DNA of 62,447 nucleotides from Alphaproteobacteria bacterium (GTDB taxonomy: Bacteria > Pseudomonadota > Alphaproteobacteria > Caulobacterales > Caulobacteraceae), in assembly GCA_018820665.1 (NCBI GenBank), contig JAHJNW010000071.1, forward strand, positions 1 to 62,447. Direction: 5' to 3'. The translations under genes and the position numbers were made by a program. Below are positions 45,664 to 54,730 of the stretch, piece by piece. A model generated the notes under the pieces. It was not told the DNA's origin. It saw only the letters and a program-made list of their open reading frames with translations, and made no database searches. Positions within the stretch are counted from its first letter, which is position 1. Each line of letters opens with the position of its first letter.

Positions 45664-46338
45664 CTATGCCGCCAAACCTCGCCACTCCAGACCGCCCGGA
45701 AGGTCGAAGTCGGCATAGTCGACCTGAAGCACCCGACGTCTCCGGTCGCCCGAGGCGCGGTCTGAGGCATGCAGGATCGGCGTCCGATAGGCCCAGATGT
45801 CACCGCCACCGGCGAGGCAGACGCGCTGCTCCATCGACCGCGCCCGCTCTGCGGCGTCCCCGGCGGCGACCCGACCAAGTCGATGGGAGCCGACCGCCAC
45901 CCGTAACGGAGCGTTGTCGGGATCGACCTCGTCGAGATGGAGCCTCAGCGTGACCATCCGGGCCAGGACATCAAACGGCGGGGCGACGTGAGGGACACAG
46001 TCCTTGAGCGACCACGGACCGAACCCCTCAACCTCGCGGCGCTCGCGCACCGGGACCGTTCGATCCTGATGCCACGCCACGCTCCAGTTGGCGGTTGGGG
46101 ACTTGTCGAACATCACGGCTCGCACCGGTCGGGCGGCGAGTGAAGTCAGCTCGATAGCGACCTGCGCCGGGGCGCCTTCAGACAGAAAGGAAGCAAGCCA
46201 CGGGTCGCCGACAAGCCGGGCGCCGGGCCGATCCCGAACCTGTTCGTCGGCCAGCGCCCGCAGAGGTTCGATCTTAGACGCGGCCAGAACGCCCTCAAAC
46301 CGGAACGCTCCATCCCGCTCGAACCGCTCCCGGTCCAT
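45664..46338 (-). CDS. Phytanoyl-CoA dioxygenase-like Fe(II)/2-oxoglutarate enzyme
   Basis: 224 aa. Non-heme iron dioxygenase: metal motif H-x-D in AWHQDRTVPV, distal His in RTPILHASDRA, and an Arg in the C-terminal RRRVLQVDY that would bind 2-oxoglutarate. Also LRLHLDEVDPDNAPLRVAVGSH. Substrate unknown. The start MDRERFE overlaps the fumC stop (TGATG) so this gene is probably translated with fumC, an unexpected pairing. Confidence 0.83.
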   Translation of the reverse strand: MDRERFERDGAFRFEGVLAASKIEPLRALADEQVRDRPGARLVGDPWLASFLSEGAPAQVAIELTSLAARPVRAVMFDKSPTANWSVAWHQDRTVPVRERREVEGFGPWSLKDCVPHVAPPFDVLARMVTLRLHLDEVDPDNAPLRVAVGSHRLGRVAAGDAAERARSMEQRVCLAGGGDIWAYRTPILHASDRASGDRRRRVLQVDYADFDLPGGLEWRGLAA

Positions 46339-47729
46339 CACCCCGGCGAGATCATCTTCTCCGGCCGCACCCATTCGTCGAACTCCTCGTTCGTCAGATA
46401 GCCGCCGCCGACGGCCTCCTCACGCAGGGTGGTGCCGTTTTTGTGCGCCGTCTTGGCGATCTTGGCGCAGGCGTCGTAACCCAGCTTGCCGTTCAGCGCC
46501 GTCACCAGCATCAGCGAATTGTCCAGGCCGCGCTTGATGTTGTCCTCGCGCGGCTCGATCCCGACGACGCAGTTGTCGGTGAACGACACCGCCGCATCGG
46601 CCATCAGCCGCACCGACTGCAGGAAGTTGTAGGCCATCACCGGGTTGAACACGTTCAGCTCGAAATGCCCCTGCGAGCCGGCGAAGGTCACCGCCGCGTG
46701 GTTGCCGAACACCTGGACGCAGACCTGGGTCAGGGCTTCCGACTGGGTCGGATTGACCTTGCCCGGCATGATCGACGACCCCGGCTCATTTTCCGGCAGC
46801 GCCAGCTCCCCCAGACCCGAACGCGGGCCCGAGCCGAGGAAGCGGATGTCGTTGGCGATCTTGAACAGCGACGCCGCCACCGTATTGATGGCCCCGTGGC
46901 TGAACACCATGGCGTCATGCGCCGCCAGCGCCTCGAACTTGTTCGGCGCGGTGACGAACGGCAGGCCGGTGATGCCGGCGATCTGCTCGGCGACCTTCTC
47001 CGCGAAACCGACCGGCGCGTTCAGCCCGGTGCCCACCGCCGTGCCGCCCTGGGCCAGTTCCATCAGTTTCGGCAGGGTCTGTTCGATCCGCTCGATGCCA
47101 TTGGCCACCTGCTGGGCGTAGCCGCCGAACTCTTGGCCCAGCGTCAGCGGCGTGGCGTCCTGGGTATGGGTCCGGCCGATCTTGATGATGCCCTGCCAAG
47201 CGTCGCTCTTGGCCTTCAGCGCCGCGTGCAGATGCTTCAGCGCCGGGATCAGTTCGCGCACCACCTGCTCGGCGCAGGCCACGTGCATGGCCGTCGGATA
47301 GGTGTCGTTCGACGACTGGCTCATATTGACGTGGTCGTTGGGATGGACCGGCTTCTTCGAGCCCATCTCGCCGTCCAGCATCTCGATGGCGCGGTTCGAG
47401 ATCACCTCATTGGCGTTCATGTTCGACTGGGTGCCCGAGCCGGTCTGCCACACGACCAGCGGGAAATGGTCGTTCAGCCGCCCCTCGATGACCTCGTTGG
47501 CCGCCCTGACGATGGTCTCGCCGATCACCGGGTCCAGCTTGCCCAGCGCCATGTTCGTCTCGGCCGCGGCCCGTTTGACGATGCCCAGCGCCCGCACGAT
47601 CGGCAGCGGCTGCGTCTCCCAGCCGATCTTGAAGTTGCCCAGCGACCGCTGCGCCTGCGCCCCCCAGTAGCGGTCGGCGGCGACCTCGATCGGGCCGAAG
47701 GTGTCGGTTTCGGTGCGGGCGTTGCTCAT
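46338..47729 (-). CDS. fumC: Class II fumarate hydratase (FumC)
   Basis: 463 aa. TCA cycle hydration of fumarate to malate. Starts [25 protein letters not shown]. Motifs: [53 protein letters not shown], and catalytic loop [13 protein letters not shown]. All are characteristic. Longer readings upstream to 48365 include spurious Arg/Gly-rich sequence. Overlaps the downstream dioxygenase. Confidence 0.97.
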   Translation of the reverse strand: MSNARTETDTFGPIEVAADRYWGAQAQRSLGNFKIGWETQPLPIVRALGIVKRAAAETNMALGKLDPVIGETIVRAANEVIEGRLNDHFPLVVWQTGSGTQSNMNANEVISNRAIEMLDGEMGSKKPVHPNDHVNMSQSSNDTYPTAMHVACAEQVVRELIPALKHLHAALKAKSDAWQGIIKIGRTHTQDATPLTLGQEFGGYAQQVANGIERIEQTLPKLMELAQGGTAVGTGLNAPVGFAEKVAEQIAGITGLPFVTAPNKFEALAAHDAMVFSHGAINTVAASLFKIANDIRFLGSGPRSGLGELALPENEPGSSIMPGKVNPTQSEALTQVCVQVFGNHAAVTFAGSQGHFELNVFNPVMAYNFLQSVRLMADAAVSFTDNCVVGIEPREDNIKRGLDNSLMLVTALNGKLGYDACAKIAKTAHKNGTTLREEAVGGGYLTNEEFDEWVRPEKMISPG

Positions 47730-47813
47730 GTCGGGCGGGCTCTTCGGGCGTGACGGGAGGATGGGCGGCGGTGTAGCACGGAGAGGCGAGGGGACAAGGC
47801 GAAGGAGCCGGCG

Positions 47814-48434
47814 ATGCGGACGACGATGATGACGATGGCGGCGGCGGCGGTGCTGGCCCTGTCCGCCGGCGCGACCACGGCGACCGGGGCCGACAACCCC
47901 CGCGTGGTGCTCGAGACTGACGCCGGCCGCATGGTCCTCGAGCTCGAGCTCGAACGCGCGCCCCTGACCGTCTGCAACTTCCTCGGCTATGTCACCCATG
48001 GCGACTACGAGGCCGGGTCGTTCTTCCGCACCGTGGTCAGCGCGACCAACGACAATCCCAACCCCATCGACGTCATCCAGGCCGCCACTCCGCGAGGCTC
48101 CGACGACGATTCGCGCCCGCCGATCCCGCTGGAGCGCACCCGGGACACCGGCCTCAGCCATGTGGCGGGCGCCATCTCCATGGCCCGCGACGGCCCCGAC
48201 ACCGCCACCTCCAGCTTCTTCATCGTCACCCGGGATACGCCCAGCCTCGATTTCGGCGGCGGCCGCAATCCCGACCGTCAGGGCTTCGCCGCCTTTGGCC
48301 GCGTCGTCGAGGGGCTGGACGTGGCCCGGGCGATCCAGATGTCGCCCGCCGACGGCGAGGAACAACTGACCCCGCCAGTGAAGATCAGCGCCGCGACCCT
48401 GATCGGCGACGTCCCGGCGGAATGCCGTCCTTGA
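47814..48434 (+). CDS. Periplasmic cyclophilin-type peptidyl-prolyl isomerase
   Basis: 206 aa with signal peptide ([18 protein letters not shown]). Cyclophilin core: [65 protein letters not shown]. The catalytic Arg equivalent is within the [12 protein letters not shown] segment. Predicted secreted or periplasmic foldase. RBS AAGGAG. Its last 13 nt overlap the RusA start. Confidence 0.9.
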   Translation: MRTTMMTMAAAAVLALSAGATTATGADNPRVVLETDAGRMVLELELERAPLTVCNFLGYVTHGDYEAGSFFRTVVSATNDNPNPIDVIQAATPRGSDDDSRPPIPLERTRDTGLSHVAGAISMARDGPDTATSSFFIVTRDTPSLDFGGGRNPDRQGFAAFGRVVEGLDVARAIQMSPADGEEQLTPPVKISAATLIGDVPAECRP

Positions 48435-48784
48435 CCCCAGGCTGGATCGGCACGGGCAAGGTCCGCCTTCGCGAGACCGGCGAAGCGGTCGAAATCGCCA
48501 TCGACGGCCTGACCACCCAGGCCAAATACTACAAGCCGCTGGTCTATGAATTCATGCGCAAGGAGTGGGCCTCGCGCCCCTCATGGGGCGACTATGTCGT
48601 CGAGATCGTCATGGAGCACATCGGCGAGCCGCCGCACATCGACCTCGACAACCTCGCCAAGGCCCTGCTGGACGCCATCAAGGGCTATCTGTTCCACGAC
48701 GACGCCCAGGTCGCCCGCCTGCTGGTCGAACGCCAGCCCGGCGAGCGCGAGCGGATCACCATCCGGGTGTTTCCGCGAGCCTGA
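48422..48784 (+). CDS. RusA-type Holliday junction resolvase-like endonuclease
   Basis: 120 aa. RusA family: helix [20 protein letters not shown], then [26 protein letters not shown] with the metal-binding Asp residues (D-x-DN and HDD). RusA resolves four-way DNA junctions and is usually phage-derived, though chromosomal copies are common. Here it overlaps the PPIase stop by 13 nt with no other phage gene nearby, so it is probably a housekeeping or domesticated copy. Confidence 0.83.
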   Translation: MPSLTPGWIGTGKVRLRETGEAVEIAIDGLTTQAKYYKPLVYEFMRKEWASRPSWGDYVVEIVMEHIGEPPHIDLDNLAKALLDAIKGYLFHDDAQVARLLVERQPGERERITIRVFPRA

Positions 48785-48801
48785 TCCCGGCGGGGCGGGG
48801 C

Positions 48802-49287
48802 CTACTTCTTGCGGAACTGGTCCAGCGAGACGACCTTGGGCCCGTCGTCGCCGGTGGACGGAGGCGGCGTCTGCGGGTCGGCCTCCGGCTCGGCCGCAAC
48901 CGGCTCGACCTCCATCGGCGCCTCGAACTGCAGCAGGAACTGCACCGACGGGTCGTAGAACCGCGTCACCGCCGTATAGGGCATCGACAGCACCTTCGGT
49001 AGGCCGCCGAATTTCAGCATCACCGAGAAGCGGTCGGCCTCGACCTTCAGGTCCCAGTACTGATGCTGCAACACCACCGTCATCTCGTCGGGGTATTTGG
49101 CCATCACGTCCGGCGGCACGCTGACGCCGGGCGCCTTGGTCTTGAACGTCACATAGAAATGGTGCGCGCCGGGGATGCCGTCGGGCTCCGCCGCGCGCTC
49201 CAGCGCCGAGCGGATGACGCCGCGCAGGGCGTCCTGCGCCAGCTGCTCATAATGCATCTCGTCGACTGGCGGGGTCTCGTCGGCCAT
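48802..49287 (-). CDS. sspB: SspB-alpha-like ClpXP adaptor
   Basis: 161 aa. Starts MADETPPVDEMHYEQLAQDALRGV; the core TFKTKAPGVSVPPDVMAKYPDEMTVVLQHQYWDLKVE and FGGLPKVLSMPYTAVTRFYDPSVQF is the SspB tag-binding fold. The disordered linker (PVAAEPEADPQTPPP) and the short C-terminal VVSLDQFRKK tail, which docks on the ClpX zinc domain, are also present. It delivers ssrA-tagged proteins to ClpXP. The ssrA gene lies next upstream on the same strand. Confidence 0.93.
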   Translation of the reverse strand: MADETPPVDEMHYEQLAQDALRGVIRSALERAAEPDGIPGAHHFYVTFKTKAPGVSVPPDVMAKYPDEMTVVLQHQYWDLKVEADRFSVMLKFGGLPKVLSMPYTAVTRFYDPSVQFLLQFEAPMEVEPVAAEPEADPQTPPPSTGDDGPKVVSLDQFRKK

Positions 49288-49369
49288 CGGGTCCCTCGGC
49301 GTTTCATTCGAGGGTGTAGACGCGCCGGCGCCCGGGCGGAAGATGGGGATCGCGGTAAACTGGAGGGAA

Positions 49370-49699
49370 AGTGCCAGGGGTTCTGTTGGCAGGCCCCCTG
49401 GCGGCCCCGCCTGAGGAACTGATCCCCCAGGACTTAAGTGTTCGAAATCAACCGAACCGCATTACGCGGCGAGGCGGACTTCTCCAGCGAAGTTATCGTT
49501 CGCAGTTAGAAAATGGCCCGATACGGTGGGCCAGGACGAGCGAAAGCAGTCTTCTTTACACGTCCGTCGATGCTAGTCGGCCCCATGCTCGCTCCGCCGA
49601 TAACGCGGGGAAGAAATGGTGGAGCCGCCGGGAATCGCACCCGGGTCCGGTCCGCTTATTACAAGCGCGTTTATCGCCATAGTCCGGGCGAACCCGGAC
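49370..49699 (-). ncRNA. ssrA: Permuted two-piece tmRNA (SsrA)
   Basis: Gene order on the minus strand is acceptor piece, linker, coding piece, as in other alphaproteobacteria. Acceptor piece about 49699-49617: hairpin GTCCGGG-TTC-CCCGGAC, T arm CCGGG-TGCGATT-CCCGG and 3-prime CGGCTCCACCA. Coding piece begins GGGGCCG at 49584, which pairs with CGGCTCC. Tag reading frame GCG AAC GAT AAC ... GCG TAA at 49503-49462 encodes ANDNFAGEVRLAA after the tRNA-borne Ala. GC-rich pseudoknot-like helices follow to about 49370. The 5-prime and 3-prime ends are estimates. It tags stalled nascent chains for ClpXP, and sspB is next downstream. Confidence 0.93.
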
Positions 49700-49705
49700 G
49701 GATTG

Positions 49706-49734
49706 AATATAGGCCATGCACGCGCCGCTTCCAA
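49706..49734 (-). promoter_or_regulatory. Sigma-70-type promoter of ssrA
   Basis: Minus strand -35 TTGGAA (49734-49729), 17-nt spacer, -10 TATATT (49711-49706), with a predicted start G at 49699 that coincides with the acceptor-piece hairpin. Good match and correct spacing for a housekeeping promoter. Confidence 0.75.
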
Positions 49735-49816
49735 GAGCGGCGCCCCGGAACGTGGCATTTGCACCGTTCGGCCGGGCCCGCTTCCGCCACCGTCCGGCTT
49801 GCGCTAGAGAGGCTTG

Positions 49817-50212
49817 ATGGAACGTCGGACTGCCCAGCAATGGTCTGTCACGAGGTCGCTGGCCCTTCTGGCCGCGATCTTCGCCGTCATGCTCGGCGCG
49901 ACCCTGCCGTCGGCCGTCGCCGCGTCGCCCGTCACCGGCCATCCGATCGAGCTGTGCTCCGGCGACCGGATCTTCGTCGTCGATGACGGCTCCGGCCAGC
50001 CGGTCCGCCAGGATCCCGCTCCGGCCGACAGCCTGAAATGCGCCGCCTGTCTGGCCGTCGCCTTCGTCGCCCTGCCGCCCCCGCCATTCATGGAGCCGCC
50101 CGCGGCGCCCGGCCCCGCGGCCGAGCCCCGCCGCCGCCCCGTCTTCACCACGAGCCTGCCCGCCGCCAGGGTCGCGCCCCGTCCCCCCTCGACCGCGCCA
50201 CCGATCGCCTGA
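49817..50212 (+). CDS. DUF2946 family protein
   Basis: 131 aa. N-terminal signal/TM (VTRSLALLAAIFAVMLGAT), the DUF2946 motif ELCSGDRIFVVDD, and later LKCAACLAVAFVALP with a Cys pair. The Cys motif could bind a metal. Family members often precede TonB-dependent receptor genes. Pro/Ala-rich tail. The ATG at 49817 is preferred over the adjacent TTG. First of the DUF2946-TonB receptor-PepSY set. Confidence 0.82.
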   Translation: MERRTAQQWSVTRSLALLAAIFAVMLGATLPSAVAASPVTGHPIELCSGDRIFVVDDGSGQPVRQDPAPADSLKCAACLAVAFVALPPPPFMEPPAAPGPAAEPRRRPVFTTSLPAARVAPRPPSTAPPIA

Positions 50213-50266
50213 GGACCGCCGGCGGACACGTCCGCCATGCTTTCTCTCTCTCCTCAGGACACAATC

Positions 50267-52327
50267 ATGAAACTCATGCTCACAGCGGCGCCCGGCGCTC
50301 TGCTGCTCGCCGCCATGGCGGCCTCCGCCCACGCCCAGACCCCGCCGCCCCGCGATGCGGCGACGCTCGACACCGTCATCGTCACCGGCGAGCGAAATCC
50401 CCAGGACCCGCCGGCCGTCGCCGACGCCCGCGCGCGTCTGTCGCGAACACCCGGGTCCGTCGCCGTCGTCTCGTCTGAAAGCTACGAGGACCGCTACGCC
50501 GTCGCCCTCTCTGATACGCTGCGCTCCGTGCCCGGCGTCTTCGCCCAGCGCCGGTGGGGCGAGGAGGTGCGCCTGTCCATCCGCGGCTCCGGCATCGGCC
50601 AGAGCCTGCACCTGCGCGGCGTCCTGCTGGCCCAGGACGGCGTGCCGGTCAGCGCGCCCGACGGCTTCGGCGACTTCCAGGAGCTGGACCCGCTGATCGC
50701 CCGCTACACCGAGGTCTACAAGGGCGGCAACGCCCTGCGCTTCGGCGGCGCCACCCTCGGCGGGGCCGTCAACGTCGTCACGCCGACCGGACGCACCGCG
50801 CCGTTCGAGAACATGCTTCGCCTCGAGGGCGGGTCGTTCGAGACCCGTCGCGCCCATCTGGCCATCGCCCGCGAGCGCGGCGACTGGGACCTCTACGCGG
50901 CGGCGACCTGGGCCGGCAGCGATGGCTTCCTCGACCATCAGGACGCGGACAGCAAACGACTGACGGTCAGCGCCGGCCGCCAGTTCGGCGAGGATCGCGA
51001 AGTGCGCGTGATCGTCCAGGCCAATGACCTGAAACTCGACATCTCCGGGACCCAGAGCCTGGACAACGCCCTGAACAACCCCCGGGCCCCCGATCCCTAC
51101 GTCCGGGCGATGAACTACGGGCGCGACGTGACCTCCCTCCGGGTCACCACCCAGACCCGCTGGCGTCTGAGCGACAGCCTGGTGTTCGAAGGCGGCGTCT
51201 ACGGATCGGACAAGCAGCTGTTCCACCCCGTGCCCGTCGTGCTGGCCAACGATTACCGCTTCTGGGGCGGCTTCGGCCGGCTCGACTGGACCGGGAACAT
51301 CGGCGGCCTGCGCGCCGACGCCTACGCCGGCGCCTATTTCCGCGAGGGCGACAACGACAGCGCCGTGTTCCTCAACACCGGCGGGGCAAACCCCGGCTTC
51401 CAGGTCGGCAGCACCCTGCAGACGGCCAGCGGCGTGGACGTCTTCGCCGAGGGCCGTCTGTTCGTCACTGATCGTCTGGCCCTTATCGCGGGCGGGTCCT
51501 GGGGACAGGCCGAACGCGACGTCGACAATCGTCTGACGCCGGCCAACAGCGCCCGGCGCGACTACGACTGGTTCTCGCCGCGCCTCGGTATTCTGTGGGA
51601 AGAGGCTGACGGCTCCCAGGTCTTCGCCAATGTCACCAAGTCCGTGGAGCCGCCGAGCTTCCTCGAACTGGTGCAGACGCCGGTGCCGCAGTTCGTCGAC
51701 CTGGACGCGCAGGAAGCCTGGACGTTCGAGGTCGGCGCGCGCGGCCAGCGCGGGCGGTTCCGCTACGACGTCGCCGCCTACCGCGCCCATATCGAGGGCG
51801 AACTGCTGAACTATGTCATCATCCCCAACAACCCGGCCCTCAGCTTCAACGCCGAAGACACGGTTCACCAGGGGATCGAGGCGGGTCTGGACTGGCGTCT
51901 CATCGAAGCCGCGCCCGGCCGACTGACCCTGCGGCAGACCTGGACCTGGTCGGACTTCTTCTTCGACGGGGATGCGACCTACGGCGACAACCGCCTGCCG
52001 ATCATCCCCGAGCATGCGTACCGGGCCGAGCTGAAGTTCGAACATCCGGGCGGCTGGTTCCTCGCCCCCTCGATCGAATGGACGCCGAACGACGTCTATG
52101 TCGACTACGCCAACACGATGAAATACCCGGGCTACACGACCCTGTCGCTCAATGCCGGCATCGACCTGCCGAACGGCGTCTCGCTCTTCGCCGATCTGCG
52201 CAACCTCACCGACGAACGCTACGTCTCCAACGCCAACGCCGTCACCGACGCGCGCACGGCGGCGACGAACGTGTTCACGCCGGGCGAAGGCCGTTCCGCC
52301 TATGCGGGCGTTCGACTGACCTTCTGA
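50267..52327 (+). CDS. TonB-dependent outer membrane receptor
   Basis: 686 aa. Signal peptide KLMLTAAPGALLLAAMAASAHA, TonB-box-like DTVIVTGE, plug with SLRSVPGVFAQRR-type segment, GGNALRFGGATLGGAVNVVTP, then a 22-strand barrel ending YAGVRLTF with terminal Phe. Predicted to import a metal-chelate (iron siderophore or copper). ATG at 50267 is chosen for the signal peptide; an in-frame Met at 50237 is possible. Confidence 0.93.
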   Translation: MKLMLTAAPGALLLAAMAASAHAQTPPPRDAATLDTVIVTGERNPQDPPAVADARARLSRTPGSVAVVSSESYEDRYAVALSDTLRSVPGVFAQRRWGEEVRLSIRGSGIGQSLHLRGVLLAQDGVPVSAPDGFGDFQELDPLIARYTEVYKGGNALRFGGATLGGAVNVVTPTGRTAPFENMLRLEGGSFETRRAHLAIARERGDWDLYAAATWAGSDGFLDHQDADSKRLTVSAGRQFGEDREVRVIVQANDLKLDISGTQSLDNALNNPRAPDPYVRAMNYGRDVTSLRVTTQTRWRLSDSLVFEGGVYGSDKQLFHPVPVVLANDYRFWGGFGRLDWTGNIGGLRADAYAGAYFREGDNDSAVFLNTGGANPGFQVGSTLQTASGVDVFAEGRLFVTDRLALIAGGSWGQAERDVDNRLTPANSARRDYDWFSPRLGILWEEADGSQVFANVTKSVEPPSFLELVQTPVPQFVDLDAQEAWTFEVGARGQRGRFRYDVAAYRAHIEGELLNYVIIPNNPALSFNAEDTVHQGIEAGLDWRLIEAAPGRLTLRQTWTWSDFFFDGDATYGDNRLPIIPEHAYRAELKFEHPGGWFLAPSIEWTPNDVYVDYANTMKYPGYTTLSLNAGIDLPNGVSLFADLRNLTDERYVSNANAVTDARTAATNVFTPGEGRSAYAGVRLTF

Positions 52328-52336
52328 TCGACAGAC

Positions 52337-52360
52337 GGGGCGGGCCGAACGGTCCGCCCC
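52337..52360 (+). promoter_or_regulatory. Intercistronic hairpin between receptor and PepSY genes
   Basis: GGGGCGGGCC-GAAC-GGTCCGCCCC folds into a 10-bp stem (one G-U) with a GNRA-like tetraloop, 10 nt after the receptor stop and 14 nt before the next ATG. It may partially terminate or stabilise the receptor mRNA so less PepSY protein is made. No T tract. Confidence 0.6.
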
Positions 52361-52373
52361 GACGGAGTTTCCC

Positions 52374-53717
52374 ATGATCCAGAAATCCCCTGATCGCCCC
52401 CTGTCCGGTACGTATCGCGCGGTCTGGCGCTGGCATTTCTACGCCGGGCTGTTCGTCCTGCCGGTGCTGATGCTGATGGCCCTGACCGGCGGGCTGTATC
52501 TGTTCAAGGCCGAGATCGAATCGTCCGCCTACGGCCGCATGGCCACGGTCGCCCCGCGCGCCGCCTGGACCTCTCCCGATCGCTGGACGGCCGCGGCCCA
52601 GGCCAGCGCCGGGGGCGGCCAGACCGTCTCCGTTCTGGTCCCTGAACGGGCGGACCGGGCCGTGCAGGTCAAGGTGCGGACCGACGCCGGCGAGCGAACC
52701 GTCTTCGTCGACCCCCATGACGCCCGCATCCTCGGTTCGATCGAGGGCGACGGCCTGATGGGCGCGGTCAAGGCGCTTCACAGCCTGACCCTGCTGGGTC
52801 AGCCGTTCAACATACTGGTCGAGATCGTCGCCGGCTGGGCGGTCATCCTCGTCGCCACGGGGATCTTCCTGTGGTGGCCCCGCGGACGCGACGTGGCGGT
52901 CGCCGCGCCGCGCGCCGGCGATCCCGGGCGGCGGCCGTTCTGGCGCGATCTGCACGCCGTCACCGGCCTCTACGCCGGCCTCGTCATCGCCTTCCTCGCC
53001 GTCACCGGCATGCCCTGGTCCGCCGTCTGGGGCGAGCGGTTCTCGACCGTGGTGCGTGAAAGCGGCGTGGGCCGCCCCGCGGCGCCGCCCGCCGCCAGCC
53101 CCTGGGCCCACGCCGGCCCCCACGACAAGCCGGCCGGGACCGGCTGGACCATGGAGGGCGCCGTGCTCCATGCGCCCGGTCACGGCCCGGCGCGCCTGTC
53201 CACGGTCGTGGCGACGGCGACGCAGGCCGGCATGTCGCGGCCCTATCTGATCTCCGTCCCCTCCGACCCGACCCTGGCCTTCACCGTCGCCGCCGCCGTC
53301 GAACAGGCCGAGGACGCCCGCAGCCTCTATGTCGACGGCCGCACGGGCGCGGTGAAGGCCGACATCGTCTGGTCGCAGTTCGGCGTCGGCGCCAGGGCCT
53401 TCGAATGGGGCGTCGCCGTCCACCAGGGCCATCAGTATGGCTGGACCAACCGCATCCTCATGCTGTCCGGCTGCGTCGCCATCTGGCTGCTCGGGATCAG
53501 CGGCCTGATGATGTGGTGGAAGCGCCGGCCGAAGCGCGGCGGTCTCGGCGCCCCGCCGGCCCCGCCCGGACCGCGGGCGCGCGCCGCCGTTCTCGGCATC
53601 GTCCTGCCGCTGGCCATCTTCTACCCGCTGACGGGTCTGTCGCTTCTCGCCGCCATCGCCCTCGACCGTCTCGGCGCGGCCGTGTTGCGGCGACGGCCGG
53701 GCAGGGCCGGGGCCTGA
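52374..53717 (+). CDS. PepSY-associated TM helix protein (ferric reductase-like)
   Basis: 447 aa. Four TM helices: FYAGLFVLPVLMLMALTGGLYLF near 24, GWAVILVATGIFLWWPRG near 157, YAGLVIAFLAVTGMPW near 199 and a last hydrophobic stretch after MLSGCVAIWLLGISGLMMWWKRRP near 360. A PepSY_TM protein of this shape often follows TonB receptors and likely reduces or releases metal at the inner membrane. Last in the set; convergent with miaA. Confidence 0.88.
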   Translation: MIQKSPDRPLSGTYRAVWRWHFYAGLFVLPVLMLMALTGGLYLFKAEIESSAYGRMATVAPRAAWTSPDRWTAAAQASAGGGQTVSVLVPERADRAVQVKVRTDAGERTVFVDPHDARILGSIEGDGLMGAVKALHSLTLLGQPFNILVEIVAGWAVILVATGIFLWWPRGRDVAVAAPRAGDPGRRPFWRDLHAVTGLYAGLVIAFLAVTGMPWSAVWGERFSTVVRESGVGRPAAPPAASPWAHAGPHDKPAGTGWTMEGAVLHAPGHGPARLSTVVATATQAGMSRPYLISVPSDPTLAFTVAAAVEQAEDARSLYVDGRTGAVKADIVWSQFGVGARAFEWGVAVHQGHQYGWTNRILMLSGCVAIWLLGISGLMMWWKRRPKRGGLGAPPAPPGPRARAAVLGIVLPLAIFYPLTGLSLLAAIALDRLGAAVLRRRPGRAGA

Positions 53718-53722
53718 CCGGA

Positions 53723-54601
53723 TCAGCCGGGCTGGACCCGCGTCCAGTCCGGCGTCTGGTTCCGGAACCAGGTCAGCTGCCGCTTGGCGTAGTTGCGCGT
53801 CGCCTGACGGGTCGCCTCGACCGCCGCCTCCAGCGTCGTCTCGCCGGCCAGATGGGCGGCGAACTCGCGCACCCCGACCGCCTTCATCGCCGGCAGGTTC
53901 GGGTCCAGCCCGCGCGCGACCAGCGCCCGCACCTCGTCCAGCGCCCCGGCCTCGACCATCTGCGCCACCCGCAGGTCGCAGTGGGCGTACAGCATCTCCC
54001 GGTCCGGCTCGATCACCAGCCCGGTCCACGACCCCGGCGCCAGCAGCGGCGTCGTCTCCGCCGTCCAGTCGCTCAGCGCCCGGCCGGTCTGTTCGGCCAC
54101 CGCCCAGGCCCGCATCAGCCGCTGCCGGTCGCCGGCCTCGATCCGCCGCGCCGCGGCCGGATCGACCCCGGCCAGCCGCGCCCGGAAAGCGGCCTCGCCG
54201 ACGGCGTCATACAGCGCCTCCGCCGCTGCCCGAACCTCCAGCGGCACATCGGGAATATCCGCCAACCCCCTGGTCAAGGCTGTGAAATACAGTCCTGTAC
54301 CGCCCACCAGCAGCACCGGCCGGCCCGCCGCCGCCAACTCCTCCAGCACCGGCGCCACGGCCCGGGTCCAGCGCCCCACCGACCAGGCGTCCGCCGCATC
54401 GGCGACGCCGTACAGCCGGTGCTCCGCCCGCGCCTCCTCCTCCGGCGAGGGACGGGCGCTCAGCACCCGCAGGTCGGCGTACAGCTGCTGGCTGTCGGCG
54501 TTGACGATCACGGCCCCGCTCCGCGCCGCCGTCTCCAGCGCCAGCGCCGACTTTCCCGAGGCGGTCGGGCCGGCCAGCAGGGTGATCAGGGGTTCGGTCA
54601 A
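53723..54601 (-). CDS. miaA: tRNA dimethylallyltransferase (MiaA)
   Basis: 292 aa. Adds isopentenyl to A37 of tRNAs reading U-initial codons. ATP loop [16 protein letters not shown] at 7-20, [27 protein letters not shown] and [12 protein letters not shown]. The C-terminus [11 protein letters not shown] is family-typical. The start is TTG ([11 protein letters not shown]), as no ATG is in a suitable place; the reading further upstream is a shadow of mrp. Divergent from mrp. Confidence 0.9.
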   Translation of the reverse strand: MTEPLITLLAGPTASGKSALALETAARSGAVIVNADSQQLYADLRVLSARPSPEEEARAEHRLYGVADAADAWSVGRWTRAVAPVLEELAAAGRPVLLVGGTGLYFTALTRGLADIPDVPLEVRAAAEALYDAVGEAAFRARLAGVDPAAARRIEAGDRQRLMRAWAVAEQTGRALSDWTAETTPLLAPGSWTGLVIEPDREMLYAHCDLRVAQMVEAGALDEVRALVARGLDPNLPAMKAVGVREFAAHLAGETTLEAAVEATRQATRNYAKRQLTWFRNQTPDWTRVQPG

Positions 54602-54730
54602 AATGCGGGCTCGCGGGGGCGACGAAAATCGGTCCGGGTCGGCGACCGGGCTCAGATTTTCGTCCAGACAGTCTGTGTGTTCGGCGATAGAACGCGGGCC
54701 CCGACCCGGCAACCCGTCAGGACTCCCGCC

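Noticed and set aside
47814..48784. Prophage remnant because of a RusA gene
   Set aside because: No other phage gene nearby; RusA is often chromosomal.
49573..49807. Small ORFs across the tmRNA acceptor region
   Set aside because: They overlap structured RNA with acceptor and T-arm pairing; not coding.
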